64,000 nucleotides of DNA, from NCBI RefSeq assembly GCF_012524075.1, contig NZ_JAAZUI010000013.1:37259-101258 (forward strand), given 5' to 3'. A program made the translations under genes and the position numbers. Positions 1 through 7,959 of the stretch are shown piece after piece; the first letter of the stretch is position 1, and each line of letters begins with the position of its first letter. The notes below the pieces were generated by a model that saw only the letters and a list, made by a program, of their open reading frames with translations, was not told where the DNA came from and ran no database searches. This stretch comes from Lutibacter sp. B1. Lineage in GTDB: Bacteria; Bacteroidota; Bacteroidia; Flavobacteriales; Flavobacteriaceae.

Positions 1-2
1 TA

Positions 3-77
3 GCTACTACTATGAGTGAAGGAACTAATTTAGCTTCTGTTGTAAACATTAATAGAGCTTTAAAATTAATTAAATAA
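3..77 (+). CDS. C-terminal end of an unidentified protein (partial)
   Basis: An open frame enters from the left edge and ends at a TAA at 75-77, giving the last 24 residues (ending NINRALKLIK). This is too short to assign a family. It is kept because the frame is open from the window edge and is followed by a gap with the promoter of the next gene. It could also be a chance open frame. Confidence 0.45.
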   Translation, partial: ATTMSEGTNLASVVNINRALKLIK

Positions 78-107
78 AAAATTAGTATTTCCTTAACTTT
101 TCATATA

Positions 108-143
108 TAATTTTGTAGTATATTTACAGACTGATTAGTCAGT
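108..143 (+). promoter_or_regulatory. Promoter -7 box plus TetR-type operator upstream of the aldo/keto reductase
   Basis: TAATTTTG at 108-115 fits the Bacteroidota -7 consensus TAnnTTTG. Fifteen bases downstream, ACTGA-TTAG-TCAGT (130-143) is a perfect 5+5 inverted repeat. It lies in the early transcribed region, where a bound repressor would block RNA polymerase. A TetR-family gene sits right after the reductase gene, so control of the operon by that protein is a reasonable inference. No clear -33 TTG was seen. Confidence 0.55.
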
Positions 144-164
144 TTAACTTAAATTATTTAAATT

Positions 165-1184
165 ATGAAATACAATTTATTAGGAAACACAGGATTATTG
201 GTTTCAGAGATATGCTTTGGAACAATGACATTTGGAGGAAAAGGCTTTTTTAAAGTTGTTGGAGATTTAGGTCAGAATGATGCAGACAGTTTAGTAAAAC
301 AGGCATTAGATGCCGGAGTTAACTTTATTGATACTGCAAATGTATATTCTGAAGGTTTGTCGGAACAAATTACAGGTAAATCTTTACGAAATTTAGGAAT
401 AGATAGAGACTCCGTAGTTTTAGCAACAAAGGCTAGAGGTACCATGGGAGAAGGTCCAAATCAAAAAGGATTAAGTCGTAAGCATTTGATGCATCAACTA
501 GATGAAAGTTTAAGAAGACTTAATACTGATTATATAGACCTTTATCAGATTCATTCTACAGATCCTTTAACTCCAATTGAAGAAACGTTACGAGCTTTAG
601 ACGATATGGTACGCAGTGGTAAAGTACGCTATATTGGAGCAAGTAATGTAGCAGCTTGGCAATTAATGAAAGCTTTGGATTATTCTTATTACAATCGTTT
701 AGAGCGCTTTGTTTCGTTACAAGCTTACTACACAATAGCAGGAAGGGATTTAGAACGAGAAATAGTTCCTTTATTGAAAGATCAAAAAGTTGGTTTGATG
801 GTTTGGAGTCCTTTAGCTGGAGGATTATTAAGTGGAAAATACGAAAGAGAACCTAAAGAAGGTGATAGTGGAAGAAGAGCTAGTTTTGATTTCCCACCTG
901 TAAACAGAGATAAAGCTTTTGATATAATTGATGCTTTAAAACCTATGGCTGAAGCAAAAAAAGTCACTGTTGCACAACTTTCTATAGCTTGGTTACTTCA
1001 ACAGCCTGTGGTAAGCACAGTAATTGTTGGAGCTAAAAACTCTAAACAATTAGCCGATAATTTAAAAGCTCCTAGTGTTAGTTTTACGAATGAAGAATTA
1101 GCCAAATTAGATGAATTAAGTCAATTAGCACCCGAATATCCTGGTTGGATGTTTGAATACACAGGTGGTGATAGACAATTATAA
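165..1184 (+). CDS. Aldo/keto reductase
   Basis: NAD(P)H-dependent carbonyl reductase of the aldo/keto reductase superfamily, cytoplasmic, with the TIM-barrel fold. The catalytic tetrad is visible: D56 and Y61 (FIDTANVYSEG), K89 (VLATKARG) and H130 (LYQIHSTD). The SPLAGGLLSGKY stretch and the C-terminal cofactor-binding segment VIVGAKN are also present. At 339 residues it has a normal full length. The physiological substrate cannot be read from sequence. A hairpin terminator follows, then a TetR regulator in the same direction. The inverted repeat in its leader suggests repression released by a small molecule, perhaps a reactive aldehyde or ketone. Confidence 0.93.
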   Translation: MKYNLLGNTGLLVSEICFGTMTFGGKGFFKVVGDLGQNDADSLVKQALDAGVNFIDTANVYSEGLSEQITGKSLRNLGIDRDSVVLATKARGTMGEGPNQKGLSRKHLMHQLDESLRRLNTDYIDLYQIHSTDPLTPIEETLRALDDMVRSGKVRYIGASNVAAWQLMKALDYSYYNRLERFVSLQAYYTIAGRDLEREIVPLLKDQKVGLMVWSPLAGGLLSGKYEREPKEGDSGRRASFDFPPVNRDKAFDIIDALKPMAEAKKVTVAQLSIAWLLQQPVVSTVIVGAKNSKQLADNLKAPSVSFTNEELAKLDELSQLAPEYPGWMFEYTGGDRQL

Positions 1185-1194
1185 ATTACTACAT

Positions 1195-1226
1195 ATAAAA
1201 ACTGCCTTTTAAAAGGCAGTTTTTAT
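1195..1226 (+). terminator. Rho-independent terminator after the aldo/keto reductase
   Basis: A perfect palindrome: AAAAACTGCCTTTT is followed directly by its complement AAAAGGCAGTTTTT. The stem is flanked by an A run and a T run, so it could work in both directions. It separates the reductase from the downstream TetR gene. Confidence 0.85.
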
Positions 1227-1265
1227 ATTATTCAATTATTTAAAATATCAATTATTAAATATTTC

Positions 1266-1273
1266 TATTTTTG
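1266..1273 (+). promoter_or_regulatory. -7 promoter box of the TetR gene
   Basis: TATTTTTG matches TAnnTTTG and lies only 16 bases before the ATG. The transcript would therefore have a very short leader. This gives the regulator its own promoter after the terminator of the reductase gene. Confidence 0.5.
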
Positions 1274-1289
1274 TAATTATTAATAATGA

Positions 1290-1853
1290 ATGATAGATAA
1301 GAAAACCCAAATACTAACTACAGCAATAGATCTTTTTGTTGAAAAAGGGTTTGATAGAGTTTCTACAGCCGAAATTTCAAAAACTGCAGAAGTTGCTACT
1401 GGAACAATGTTTTATCATTTCAATACTAAAGAAGATATTATAATTTCATCCTATAAATTAATTAAAACGCAATTTATTTTACAAACTTTAGAAGGTAATT
1501 CACTTAATAATCCCATATATGACGTTTTAAAAACAAAATGGAAAAACATGATTTTATGGGCGATGAATCATAAAAAAGAAGTTCAATATTTATTACAGTT
1601 CAAAAATTCACCTTATTATTGTGATAATTTAATGGCAGAAGATGATACATGGAAAGAACTTGTGCATTGGTGGGAAAGAGGCATCCAAGAGAAAGTTTTT
1701 AAACAATTACCTTTAGATTATCTCTTAAAAACTTTTAATGATTTATTATTTGGAACGATAGAGTATTTGTTTCAAAATGAAGATAAAGTTGATGAGTACA
1801 TTACTGTTTCTTTTAATTTATGTTGGGATTGTATAAGTTTAAAACATACATAA
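1290..1853 (+). CDS. TetR/AcrR family transcriptional regulator
   Basis: A 187-residue TetR-family DNA-binding protein. The N-terminal helix-turn-helix is clear at residues 3-52: ILTTAIDLFVEKGFDRVS, then TAEISKTAEVATGTMFYHF, the usual recognition helix ending in YHF. Residues 60-187 form a divergent helical ligand-binding domain, as is typical. It lies directly downstream of the aldo/keto reductase in the same orientation and is the natural candidate for binding the ACTGA/TCAGT repeat at 130-143. The ligand is unknown. A second in-register ATG just upstream gives only a short stop-ended frame, so 1290 is the start. Confidence 0.9.
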   Translation: MIDKKTQILTTAIDLFVEKGFDRVSTAEISKTAEVATGTMFYHFNTKEDIIISSYKLIKTQFILQTLEGNSLNNPIYDVLKTKWKNMILWAMNHKKEVQYLLQFKNSPYYCDNLMAEDDTWKELVHWWERGIQEKVFKQLPLDYLLKTFNDLLFGTIEYLFQNEDKVDEYITVSFNLCWDCISLKHT

Positions 1854-1881
1854 AACATCTTTTTTTATTAAAATAAAGTCT

Positions 1882-1889
1882 TATATTTG
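1882..1889 (+). promoter_or_regulatory. -7 promoter box and long leader of the cold-shock-domain gene
   Basis: TATATTTG matches TAnnTTTG. It implies a 5' untranslated region of about 145 bases before the ATG at 2042. Long leaders are common in cold-shock mRNAs, where the RNA itself can be thermosensitive. Here that role is only suggested by length. Confidence 0.5.
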
Positions 1890-2041
1890 CCCATATTTAA
1901 AGAGCTTAGTGTTAATTAGTATTTACAATCAACAAAACTAAAATTTAGGATAACTATTTATTTTATATTCCTTTAAAATTAGTTTAGTATTTTCATTATT
2001 TTCTTGAACAATAGTATAAAAATTATAATTAAATAAAACGA

Positions 2042-2488
2042 ATGGCAAAATCTCAGCAAACTTATAATAAGTCTGAAAAAGAAAAACAACGATTAAAAAA
2101 ACGCGAAGAAAAACTTAAGAAAAAGGAAGCACGTAAAGCTTCTGGTGTTAAAGACAATGAATTTGTTTATGTAGATCACAATGGGAATTTAACAGATACT
2201 CCTCCAGATCCTTCCATGAAAGTTGTTGTTGATGCTGAAAGTATAGAAATTGGGATACCTAAAAAGTCTGATGCTGATTATGAAGAAATAGATCCTGTTA
2301 AAAAAGGTAAAGTTTCATTTTTTGATTCTTCAAAAGGTTTTGGTTTTATTATTGAAAATGACACTGAACAGAAGTATTTTACGCATGTTAGCGGTTTAAT
2401 TGATAAGATTGCAGAAAATGATAAAGTTTCTTTTGAGCTAGAAAAAGGTTTAAAAGGAATGAATGCAGTTAGAGTTAAAAAAATATAG
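2042..2488 (+). CDS. Cold-shock-domain protein with charged N-terminal extension
   Basis: A 148-residue nucleic-acid-binding protein. Residues 1-32 are a highly basic K/R/E-rich helix and 33-87 an acidic linker. Residues 88-148 form a cold-shock domain with RNP1 (KGFGFI, 98-103) and RNP2-like YFTHV (112-116). Cold-shock domains bind single-stranded RNA or DNA and can melt RNA structure. Classic CspA proteins are about 70 residues, so this is the extended form often seen in Bacteroidota. The role of the extension is unknown. It stands alone, with a long leader that may be part of its regulation. Confidence 0.9.
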   Translation: MAKSQQTYNKSEKEKQRLKKREEKLKKKEARKASGVKDNEFVYVDHNGNLTDTPPDPSMKVVVDAESIEIGIPKKSDADYEEIDPVKKGKVSFFDSSKGFGFIIENDTEQKYFTHVSGLIDKIAENDKVSFELEKGLKGMNAVRVKKI

Positions 2489-2549
2489 TTATTTTATAAA
2501 TACTTTAATAATTTCATTTTAAAAATCTAAGACATTCTAATTACTATAA

Positions 2550-4202
2550 TTACTTCAGTAGTTTAGTAAATAAATCAATTAAAGGTTGATTTGCATTTGA
2601 AGGATCCGGTAAAGTTCCATAACCTCTATAAAGTCCAAAACTATCTTCATGATAGGAGTGATATGTAAAGTGTATATTGTTTTTTTTGGCAATAGTTACC
2701 ATATCTTCAACAAATTGAAGTCCACCTTTATTATCTTGAAAACAAGGATAACCTGCACCAAATTCTCCCATATATAAAACAGCATTTTTTGTTTGAGCCC
2801 AGTCTGTAAATTTCCCAATAACAGATTCTAAGTATTCTTTATTTCTTTTTAAAATAGGACTATCAGTTGTATAAAAGTCTAATCTTAATTTACAGTAAGA
2901 ATCATTGGCTGCATTTTCGCCTTTCATCCAACCATTAATTTGATAGTAAAAATTTGGAGTAGGTACAAAACTTACTTTTGAGTTAGTCATATTACAATCA
3001 TCAGTTGCGTTTTGTATAAAAAGACTCATAGTATCATTGTGACCTTCATTAGTAGCCAAACCGCTTTCTCCAGTATTATTGTTACTCCAATAATTCCAGC
3101 TATCCTTACTGTTTAAGTTCATTTCCAGTACGGTCCTAGTAAAATTACCGTTTTCATCATACTCATTTACAACAATATCATCAAAATAAACTTTTCCACC
3201 AACATTTCCACCAACCAACGCAGGTCTGGCTATTTTTATGTTTTCATCAGTAATTTTATACAATTCTCCTTCAAAATAATTCCAATTGTTTGTTCCACTT
3301 GCTAAAGAAGGATTGTTAAAAGTTGCCGTATACCATTGAACATTTACAACTTCAATTATATTTTCATCAGGATATTTACCACCATCACCTAAATTTGCAA
3401 AATCTAATAATTGATGTGTGTAGGAGAGAGGATCATATCCATGAAATTCATATATCAAATTCTCACCGTGCACATTTGGAAAATTCAAATTACTATCTAA
3501 AGTATTGCTTCCTTTAACATAAATTGCTTTTTCTATAAATAGTAAATGATTTTTATCAACAGATCTTATTTCATCAATAAGCTTTTGAGCCAATTCTGTC
3601 CATTGACTTATAGACGAAGTAGGTACAGGCTCATTTACAGGGCCAAATCCTGCTATTTGGACTTCATCTTTATAACGTTCAGCAATTGCTTTCCAAAGTG
3701 CTGCTAAACGATTTTGATTTTCAACATCATCCCATAACGCATCACCGGTTCCTTGAGATTGATAGCCGCCTTGCGGAGCATGCATATTCAAAATAAGATA
3801 AATTCCTTTATTTTTAGCCCAAGTTATATTTTTATCTAACCAATCCCATCCGGATTGTTTATAGTTATATGGATTCGTATCATCTTCAAAAGTTCTGTAA
3901 TTCATATAAAACCGAATAGCGTTCATTCCCATATTTTTCACACGTTGGTAATCTATTTCACTATGATGCGTTTCCGGAGGAACTAATGAATTAGACCATA
4001 TTTCATTTCCAAAAGCAACTCCTTGTAAATACACAGAATTTTTTGAAGCATCAACTATTTGATTTCCTGAAAGTTGCAATAATAAATTTGGAGTTTCAAT
4101 TATTGGATCCGGTTCTTCTATTGTAGGTGAAGAATCGTTATCACTACAAGAAAAAAGAACTAAAGAGTATGAAAGTAAAAAATAAAATCGGGCTAATTTC
4201 AT
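2550..4202 (-). CDS. Glycoside hydrolase family 5-type lipoprotein with inserted beta-sandwich
   Basis: Secreted polysaccharide hydrolase, 550 residues. Residues 1-19 form a lipoprotein signal with lipobox LFSC (C19), so it is probably anchored on the cell surface or outer membrane. The GH5 barrel is seen as AIRFYM (95-100), LNMH (138-141), the acid/base motif GPVNEP with E191, EFHGYD (252-257) and the nucleophile motif MGEFG with E480. Residues about 285-450 interrupt the barrel between the HGYD strand and the GEFG strand. They are rich in aromatic and Asn residues (VQWYTATFNN, VYFDDIVV, YYQINGWMKGEN) and look like a carbohydrate-binding beta-sandwich. The substrate is likely a beta-glucan or beta-mannan. 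The CE15-type esterase nearby hints at plant or algal cell-wall use. Confidence 0.88.
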   Translation of the reverse strand: MKLARFYFLLSYSLVLFSCSDNDSSPTIEEPDPIIETPNLLLQLSGNQIVDASKNSVYLQGVAFGNEIWSNSLVPPETHHSEIDYQRVKNMGMNAIRFYMNYRTFEDDTNPYNYKQSGWDWLDKNITWAKNKGIYLILNMHAPQGGYQSQGTGDALWDDVENQNRLAALWKAIAERYKDEVQIAGFGPVNEPVPTSSISQWTELAQKLIDEIRSVDKNHLLFIEKAIYVKGSNTLDSNLNFPNVHGENLIYEFHGYDPLSYTHQLLDFANLGDGGKYPDENIIEVVNVQWYTATFNNPSLASGTNNWNYFEGELYKITDENIKIARPALVGGNVGGKVYFDDIVVNEYDENGNFTRTVLEMNLNSKDSWNYWSNNNTGESGLATNEGHNDTMSLFIQNATDDCNMTNSKVSFVPTPNFYYQINGWMKGENAANDSYCKLRLDFYTTDSPILKRNKEYLESVIGKFTDWAQTKNAVLYMGEFGAGYPCFQDNKGGLQFVEDMVTIAKKNNIHFTYHSYHEDSFGLYRGYGTLPDPSNANQPLIDLFTKLLK

Positions 4203-4290
4203 GTTAAATTGTTAATAACAATATTTGTACTAAATTTAATGAAATTATTTTAACCTTTTCTAAAAAAACATGCTTTATTAAAAGAATCTT

Positions 4291-5238
4291 TTAATTATGT
4301 TTTTTTTTTAGTGGTTGATCTTGAATATACTCTAAATTAAATTTCATTGCAATTTTAGCTTTATTCAATTCGGCTCCTAAATAACCGGCATGACTCATTT
4401 GAGAAACTAATTTTTTCTCAAGAATTGCAAGTAATATTGATTCAGGTGAATTCCCTTTGATTATATAACCTGGACGATTGTCTTTAAAATAATGCTTTAC
4501 TGTTATTTCCTTTCTGTCTAAATCTGTAGTAATTACAAAAAAACCTTTCTCGTCGTAATCTAACGGAATGCGTTTTCCTCCGGGTTTAAGCTCAATAAAA
4601 GTTTCTTCTTCCATATCAGTTTGTTCTGATTTTAATAAAACATTTTTTACTTCAATATTATTTTTTAAATCAATTTTACTAATTTTTTTATGCAACAAAT
4701 CTACTTCTATATTTTCTCTATTATCAATCAATTCTACTTGTTTTAAAAATTGATCTATTTTTTCAATTGAAAGATTTTGTAAAACCGGAAAATGTCCTTG
4801 TGCATTTCTAATTCTTTTTTCAGAAGTTATTCCGTGTTTAAATAAACATTGAATAGCTTGTCCTGCCTTAAAAATAGGAGAATCTTTACCGCAAAGTACT
4901 AAAACTCTTATATTAGGATTAGAAACTATATTCTTAATAATTTTTTCGATTCCTAAATTAGGCGTATACAAATTGCCTACAATAGCAATGTTTTCCCATT
5001 GAGAAATAGGTTGAATTAAATTAGTTGAAGTTAAAGTACAAACCGCAATTGGATGTGTTGCATTTACCACTTTATAATTTCCTGAAACAACCGGCCACTT
5101 TTGTTTTGTATTAAAGTTCAGATTCTTAAAAAAATCTTTGACAGAACTTATATTATAAAACATTTTTACAGCCGAATGATTTTCACCATTACTTTTAGTA
5201 GGAAATAATTTTGTTAGAAAGTGCATTATTTTTTTCAT
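4291..5238 (-). CDS. MtrA-like / DUF4346-type protein
   Basis: A 315-residue protein whose residues about 45-175 resemble subunit A of archaeal tetrahydromethanopterin S-methyltransferase. The matching stretches are WPVVSGNYKVV, HPIAVCTL, NLGIEKIIKNIVSNPNIR, VLVLCGKDS, FKAGQAI, and GHFPVLQN followed by FLKQVELID. In methanogens MtrA carries a corrinoid cofactor on a histidine. A histidine is present here in FKHGIT (H135), but whether it is equivalent cannot be decided by eye. There is no C-terminal membrane anchor. Residues 215-315 are an extra domain ending in a lysine-rich tail. The organism has no visible methanogenesis genes here, so the function is unknown. It is transcribed divergently from the esterase gene at 5505. 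Confidence 0.7.
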   Translation of the reverse strand: MKKIMHFLTKLFPTKSNGENHSAVKMFYNISSVKDFFKNLNFNTKQKWPVVSGNYKVVNATHPIAVCTLTSTNLIQPISQWENIAIVGNLYTPNLGIEKIIKNIVSNPNIRVLVLCGKDSPIFKAGQAIQCLFKHGITSEKRIRNAQGHFPVLQNLSIEKIDQFLKQVELIDNRENIEVDLLHKKISKIDLKNNIEVKNVLLKSEQTDMEEETFIELKPGGKRIPLDYDEKGFFVITTDLDRKEITVKHYFKDNRPGYIIKGNSPESILLAILEKKLVSQMSHAGYLGAELNKAKIAMKFNLEYIQDQPLKKKHN

Positions 5239-5504
5239 ACATTTCTTTAAATAGGTTTAAAATAGATGCTAAATTTAGCTATTTTGTTAAAAATATAAAG
5301 TAATTACTTTAGTACAATTTAAAATAGTTTGGAATAAATCATTTATTATTAGAAGGTACATGATTTTAATTATTCAACTATACTTTTTGATAAAATTTAA
5401 TTTTGTACTTTATAATTGATTCAAGTTTGCGTAATTTTATGCAAAGAATACATAACCCTCATGAATAAATATCTTTACTTACTTATTTTTCTTATTAGCA
5501 TTCA
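5239..5504. promoter_or_regulatory. Divergent promoter region between the MtrA-like gene and the CE15-type esterase
   Basis: This 266-base AT-rich spacer separates two divergent genes. For the rightward gene, TAATTTTG at 5398-5405 fits the -7 consensus and would give a leader of about 95 bases. No convincing -33 element or operator was seen for either direction. Confidence 0.4.
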
Positions 5505-6839
5505 ATGAAAAAAACAACACTTCTAAATTTGGTATTACTTTTAGTAAGCTGGTTGAGTTTTGCTCAATATTCACAAGCAGAAAGAGACAGCATTGAAAAA
5601 CTCAACAAAGAAGATCATCAGCAAATAATGTATCAGTTAGGAATTACAAAGTTGAGACCGGGTCCTTCTGGAAATCCGAACGATGCCAATGCAGCCAATA
5701 CTGATGAATCTAAAGCAAAACAGTATAAGGAGCTTCCAAATCCTCTTATTTTTAATAATGGTACACCGGTAAATAATTCCAATCAATGGGAAGAAAGAAA
5801 AAAGGAACTTTTTGAGCTTTTTGACAATGAAATTTACGGCCGTACACCTAAAAATATTCCAAATGTAACTTGGGAAATTATTAATGAAAAAGATACTTTA
5901 GAAGGAGAAATACCTGTAAAAATAAAAGAGTTAATAGGTATTGTAGATAACTCATCGTATCCGGAAATTTCAGTAGCAATTCAAATGACAGTTGGTACAC
6001 CGCTTGCTGTTTCAAAATCTGTTCCTCTAGTAATAGAATTTGGCTGGGATATGACAAAATTCAAAAATTGGCCTCAACCTTCCGTACCATCATGGAAAGA
6101 GCAACTTCTAAAAAAAGGATGGGCATATGCTATTATAATTCCTGCAAGTTTTCAAGCTGATAATGATGCCGGACTTACACAAGGTATTATAGGATTGATA
6201 AATAAAGGGAAACGCAGAAAACCTGACGATTGGGGAACGCTTAAAGCATGGAGTTGGGGAGCAAGTAAAGCAATTGATTACTTTGAAACTACTCCCGAAA
6301 TTGACACAAAAAAAATAGCGATAGAAGGGCTTTCACGTTATGGAAAAGCTGCTATTGTAGCGATGGCTTACGAACCTAGAATTTCAGTTGGTTTTATAGG
6401 ATCTTCAGGTGCCGGAGGTACTAAAATATTAAGACGAAATTTAGGTGAACAAGTAGAGAATTTAGCCTCATCGGCAGAATACCATTGGTTTGCAGGAAAT
6501 TTTATAAAATATGCCGGTACTCTGCAAGTTAATGATTTACCGGTTGATGCTCACGAGCTTATAGCTTTATGTGCTCCACGACCAGTTTTTATAAGTGCCG
6601 GTTCTTCACAAGTGGAAGGGCATTGGGTAGATGCAAAAGGAATGTTTCTAGGTGGAGTTTATGCAAGTCCTGTTTATGAACTATTAGGTAAAAAAGGGTT
6701 ACGAACTACGGAATTTCCTCTACAGGAAACAAATTTAGCAGATGGAGAAATTGCATTCAGACAACATGAAGGAGGACATACTACATATCCCAACTGGCCT
6801 TATTTTATAGAGTTTGCCAGTAGATATTTTGAAGATTAA
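5505..6839 (+). CDS. CE15-type glucuronoyl esterase (alpha/beta hydrolase)
   Basis: Secreted esterase, 444 residues, with a Sec signal ending near SFA-Q (residues 1-20). The CE15 signature G-x-S-R-x-G-K is present as GLSRYGK (275-281), with nucleophile S277. The C-terminal RQHEGGHT carries the likely catalytic H425. CE15 enzymes cut ester links between lignin alcohols and glucuronic acid of xylan. The canonical acid of the family lies in an ESGAGG-type loop. Here that loop reads GSSGAGG (299-305), so the glutamate is missing. E371 in SSQVEGHW may act as the alternative acid. DHLs and acetyl-xylan esterases are related alternatives. GH5 gene neighbours suggest plant or algal polysaccharide use. 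Confidence 0.82.
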   Translation: MKKTTLLNLVLLLVSWLSFAQYSQAERDSIEKLNKEDHQQIMYQLGITKLRPGPSGNPNDANAANTDESKAKQYKELPNPLIFNNGTPVNNSNQWEERKKELFELFDNEIYGRTPKNIPNVTWEIINEKDTLEGEIPVKIKELIGIVDNSSYPEISVAIQMTVGTPLAVSKSVPLVIEFGWDMTKFKNWPQPSVPSWKEQLLKKGWAYAIIIPASFQADNDAGLTQGIIGLINKGKRRKPDDWGTLKAWSWGASKAIDYFETTPEIDTKKIAIEGLSRYGKAAIVAMAYEPRISVGFIGSSGAGGTKILRRNLGEQVENLASSAEYHWFAGNFIKYAGTLQVNDLPVDAHELIALCAPRPVFISAGSSQVEGHWVDAKGMFLGGVYASPVYELLGKKGLRTTEFPLQETNLADGEIAFRQHEGGHTTYPNWPYFIEFASRYFED

Positions 6840-7027
6840 TAAAATTAGAATACAATCAAAATTTTTAAGTGTTAGCTCCTATTTGAAAAATAACAGATTA
6901 GTGAATAAAGACTTTTTTTGACAGCTAACAAAAGGAGGGAAGTGTAGTTTGAATAGATTGAAAAAAAGTTTACTTTCTTTATTTTGTATATTGCATCAGA
7001 TACAAATGTTTATCAAAAAAATATTGA

Positions 7028-7869
7028 ATGCAAAAAAAAATTAACCAACAAATAAGAATTTATAATAAAGAAAGTTTACTTAATCAGATTGTTACTGGTA
7101 AATCATATCATTCTTCACTAACATCAATACTTGTTATAAAGAAAGGGTATATCACTTTTTTGAACACGTTTGAAACAATAACCTTAACAGAAAATAAAGT
7201 CCTTTTTTTATTTCCAAAAGGTATTTTTGAACTTATTGAAATGAGTGAAGATCTTGAAATAAGCATCATAGCAATTAATGTTGATTTATTTTCTCAAATT
7301 TCTTATGATTTTAACAGATATAGTTTATACCAATTTTTAACATCTAATTATTTAAATCATTTTAACATTTCAAAAGCAACAATTAAGGAACTTTGGGTGT
7401 TAATTGATCTTTTAAAATCAAATCTGCAAAAAAATCAAAATAAGTATAATAAGACAATCTTATTAAGTTTGATAACTGTTATTTTATATACTGTAATTGA
7501 AGCTTTGGATAAAAGTAACAGCTCAATTGGCGATATTGATATGAATAGAAAACAAGAGCTGGTACTCAATTTTTTAAAACTGTTATCAGAGAATTTTAAA
7601 GAAAACAGGAAAGTTTCATTTATGCAGATAAGCTTTCAGTCACATCACGTCACTTATCGGCAACAGTTAAAAAGGTCACCCAAAAAACAGCAAATCAAGT
7701 TATTCATCAATTTGTAATTTCAGAAGCAAAAACACTTTTAAATACAACTACAAAACAAATCGCGCAAATAGCATTAGAACTTAATTTTAAAGATCAATAC
7801 TGTTTTAGTAAATTTTTTAAAAAAAATACAGAATTCAGTCCTACCAAATTCCGCAGTAAAAACAAATAA
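7028..7869 (+). pseudogene. AraC-family regulator split by a -1 frameshift
   Basis: An intact frame runs from 7028 to 7717 but loses homology after NFKENRKVSF (residues 189-198). Reading on from 7621 in the -1 frame restores a perfect AraC/XylS C-terminal domain. It begins YADKLSVTSRHLSATVKKVT and ends with ALELNF, FSKFFKKN and SPTKFR, with a stop at 7867-7869. One missing T in the run at 7619-7621 explains the break. It is therefore either a one-base deletion mutation, a base-calling error, or an uncommon programmed shift. No standard slippery heptamer is visible. The N-terminal 1-150 part is a cupin-like sensor. The gene lies just upstream of the efflux operon in the same direction, so it was probably its activator. 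Confidence 0.85.
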
Positions 7870-7959
7870 TCTTACATTTTTACATCATTTTAAGTTTTTT
7901 TGACATTTTTAAGCATTCTATTTAGCATAACCTTGCATTAAATTTAGAAATGTTTATAA
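7870..7959 (+). promoter_or_regulatory. Putative promoter region of the efflux operon
   Basis: Short AT-rich spacer between the AraC stop and the TolC-like gene. It holds a TTTG-like -33 element in a T run followed by an imperfect -7 (TAACCTTG). An AraC protein would be expected to bind here, but no clear direct repeats were seen. Confidence 0.3.

Noticed and set aside
7610..7630. Programmed -1 frameshift in the AraC gene
   Set aside because: No X-XXY-YYZ slippery site or downstream pseudoknot is visible. A one-base deletion is the simpler reading.
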